DNA of 44,648 nt from Rubrivivax sp. (lineage in GTDB: Bacteria > Pseudomonadota > Gammaproteobacteria > Burkholderiales > Burkholderiaceae_C): assembly GCA_021297985.1 (NCBI GenBank), contig JAJTGU010000222.1, forward strand, positions 1 to 44,648, given 5' to 3'. Below the pieces are notes generated by a model, which worked only from the letters and a program-made list of their open reading frames with translations, ran no database searches and had not been told where the DNA came from. The position numbers and the translations under genes are program-made. Each line of letters opens with the position of its first letter. Within the stretch, counting starts at the first letter, position 1. Positions 44,002 to 44,648 of this stretch are shown here, piece after piece.

Positions 44002-44648
44002 ATGACCCGATACCAGCTTTGTCTCGCCCCGGCCTCGATGGCCACTTTGTCGCTGTCCACCCCGGCGTGGGCGGAATCCTTGCGCGTCACGGTCTCCGGC
44101 GTCTTCACTCCCGAGACGCCGACCTTGGCTTTCAGCGCGCCAGGGGCGGCCTGGTCGATGTCCTTCGTGGTGGATCGCGAGCCGGCGCCCATCGGCGTCG
44201 GCGTCCTGACCCAACCGGACGCTTTCGTGACCGTACCGTTCAGCGAGTTCCAGCTCCTGGTGAACGGTGTCGAGGTGGCCCCGGCCCTTCAGGTGACCTT
44301 CTACTCCGGCCCGAACGACGGCGGCATGGATGTGTTCTTCAGCCCGGTCGAGCCGGGAGTGCAGGACTACCAGGCCATCGGAACCTCGGGCGCGGCCTTC
44401 TACAGCGGCAGCGAGTTGGCGCCGCGGGTCGAAACGGGCAGCTACCCGACGTTCAGCGCCGGATTCACCGGCCTGTATGTCGTCGACTTCGCCAACAAGT
44501 ACTGGCAACCCGCAAGCGTGGTCACGATCAGTGCCGTACCTGAGCCGGCCGCCTGGGCGTTGATGCTCGGCGGCATCGGTCTGCTGCTGGCGCAGCGGAA
44601 CCTTCGTGCGAAGCGTCAGGTCGGGCTCACGGCCCTGGGGCAAGACCC
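44002..44648 (+). CDS. PEP-CTERM exported protein, stop outside window (missing from ORF track)
   Basis: An ATG at 44002 preceded by AGGAGAG opens a frame that stays open to the right edge, which is why the track omits it. The visible ~215 codons begin with a signal peptide ending STPAWA and continue with a beta-rich domain (SLRVTVSGVFTPETP, SMSFVVDREPAP, FQLLVNGVEVAPALQVTF). The visible C-terminal part has VPEPAAWALMLGGIGLLLAQRNLRAKR, a complete PEP-CTERM motif, helix and basic tail. The stop must therefore lie only a few codons beyond the window. The soluble domain is not assigned to an enzyme family. It follows the phytase-like gene by 110 bp and is a second exosortase substrate in tandem. 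Confidence 0.85.
   Translation, partial: MTRYQLCLAPASMATLSLSTPAWAESLRVTVSGVFTPETPTLAFSAPGAAWSMSFVVDREPAPIGVGVLTQPDAFVTVPFSEFQLLVNGVEVAPALQVTFYSGPNDGGMDVFFSPVEPGVQDYQAIGTSGAAFYSGSELAPRVETGSYPTFSAGFTGLYVVDFANKYWQPASVVTISAVPEPAAWALMLGGIGLLLAQRNLRAKRQVGLTALGQD

Overview
The window reads as a chromosomal segment of a high-GC betaproteobacterium, most likely Burkholderiales of the Rubrivivax/Leptothrix/Ideonella type. The pointers are very strong G/C preference at third codon positions, a ribD...ribBA-ribH-nusB order, ybgC-tolQRA, a TssQ-type lipoprotein, and four PEP-CTERM (exosortase substrate) proteins. The genus is an inference. I saw no rRNA, tRNA, CRISPR array, integrase or insertion sequence.

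Region 1 (1-10.9 kb) looks like cell-envelope and pigment biosynthesis. At the left edge is the C-terminal part of a flavin-dependent halogenase-like oxidoreductase, followed by a GNAT acetyltransferase. A four-gene minus-strand operon with stop/start overlaps (ArnT-like transferase, ArnC-like glycosyltransferase, GtrA membrane protein, YdjC/NaxD-family deacetylase) matches the logic of the Francisella FlmK/FlmF2/NaxD and Bordetella Lgm lipid A amino-sugar systems. A PmrA-like direct repeat lies upstream. Next comes a divergent aryl-polyene/xanthomonadin-like set: chorismatase, acyltransferase, glycosyltransferase and CoA-transferase on the minus strand, and an acyl carrier protein plus ketosynthase on the plus strand.

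Region 2 (10.9-21.2 kb) is housekeeping and miscellaneous: glnS, a DUF3016 secreted protein, an FKBP-type isomerase, a DUF808 membrane protein, a small hypothetical, a secreted SGNH/GDSL hydrolase with a PEP-CTERM tail, a YgiQ radical SAM protein, and an exporter-type ABC half-transporter. The ABC gene carries an in-frame TAA 32 codons after its natural GTG start, which the ORF track hides.

Region 3 (21.6-31.8 kb) holds a minor-pilin operon (pilE-like, fimT/gspH, pilW, pilX, pilV; no pilY1), then ribD. A PEP-CTERM gene with its own sigma-54-type promoter and terminator sits where riboflavin synthase (ribE) is often found. Then come ribBA, ribH, nusB and a PLP aminotransferase.

Region 4 (31.9-44.6 kb) holds a PEGA-domain Ser/Thr kinase with a TssQ-like lipoprotein, then ybgC-tolQ-tolR-tolA without tolB or pal. 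A hybrid histidine kinase and NarL-type regulator follow, divergent from a large TonB-dependent receptor. A phytase-like PEP-CTERM esterase comes next, and a second PEP-CTERM protein runs off the right edge and is missing from the ORF track.
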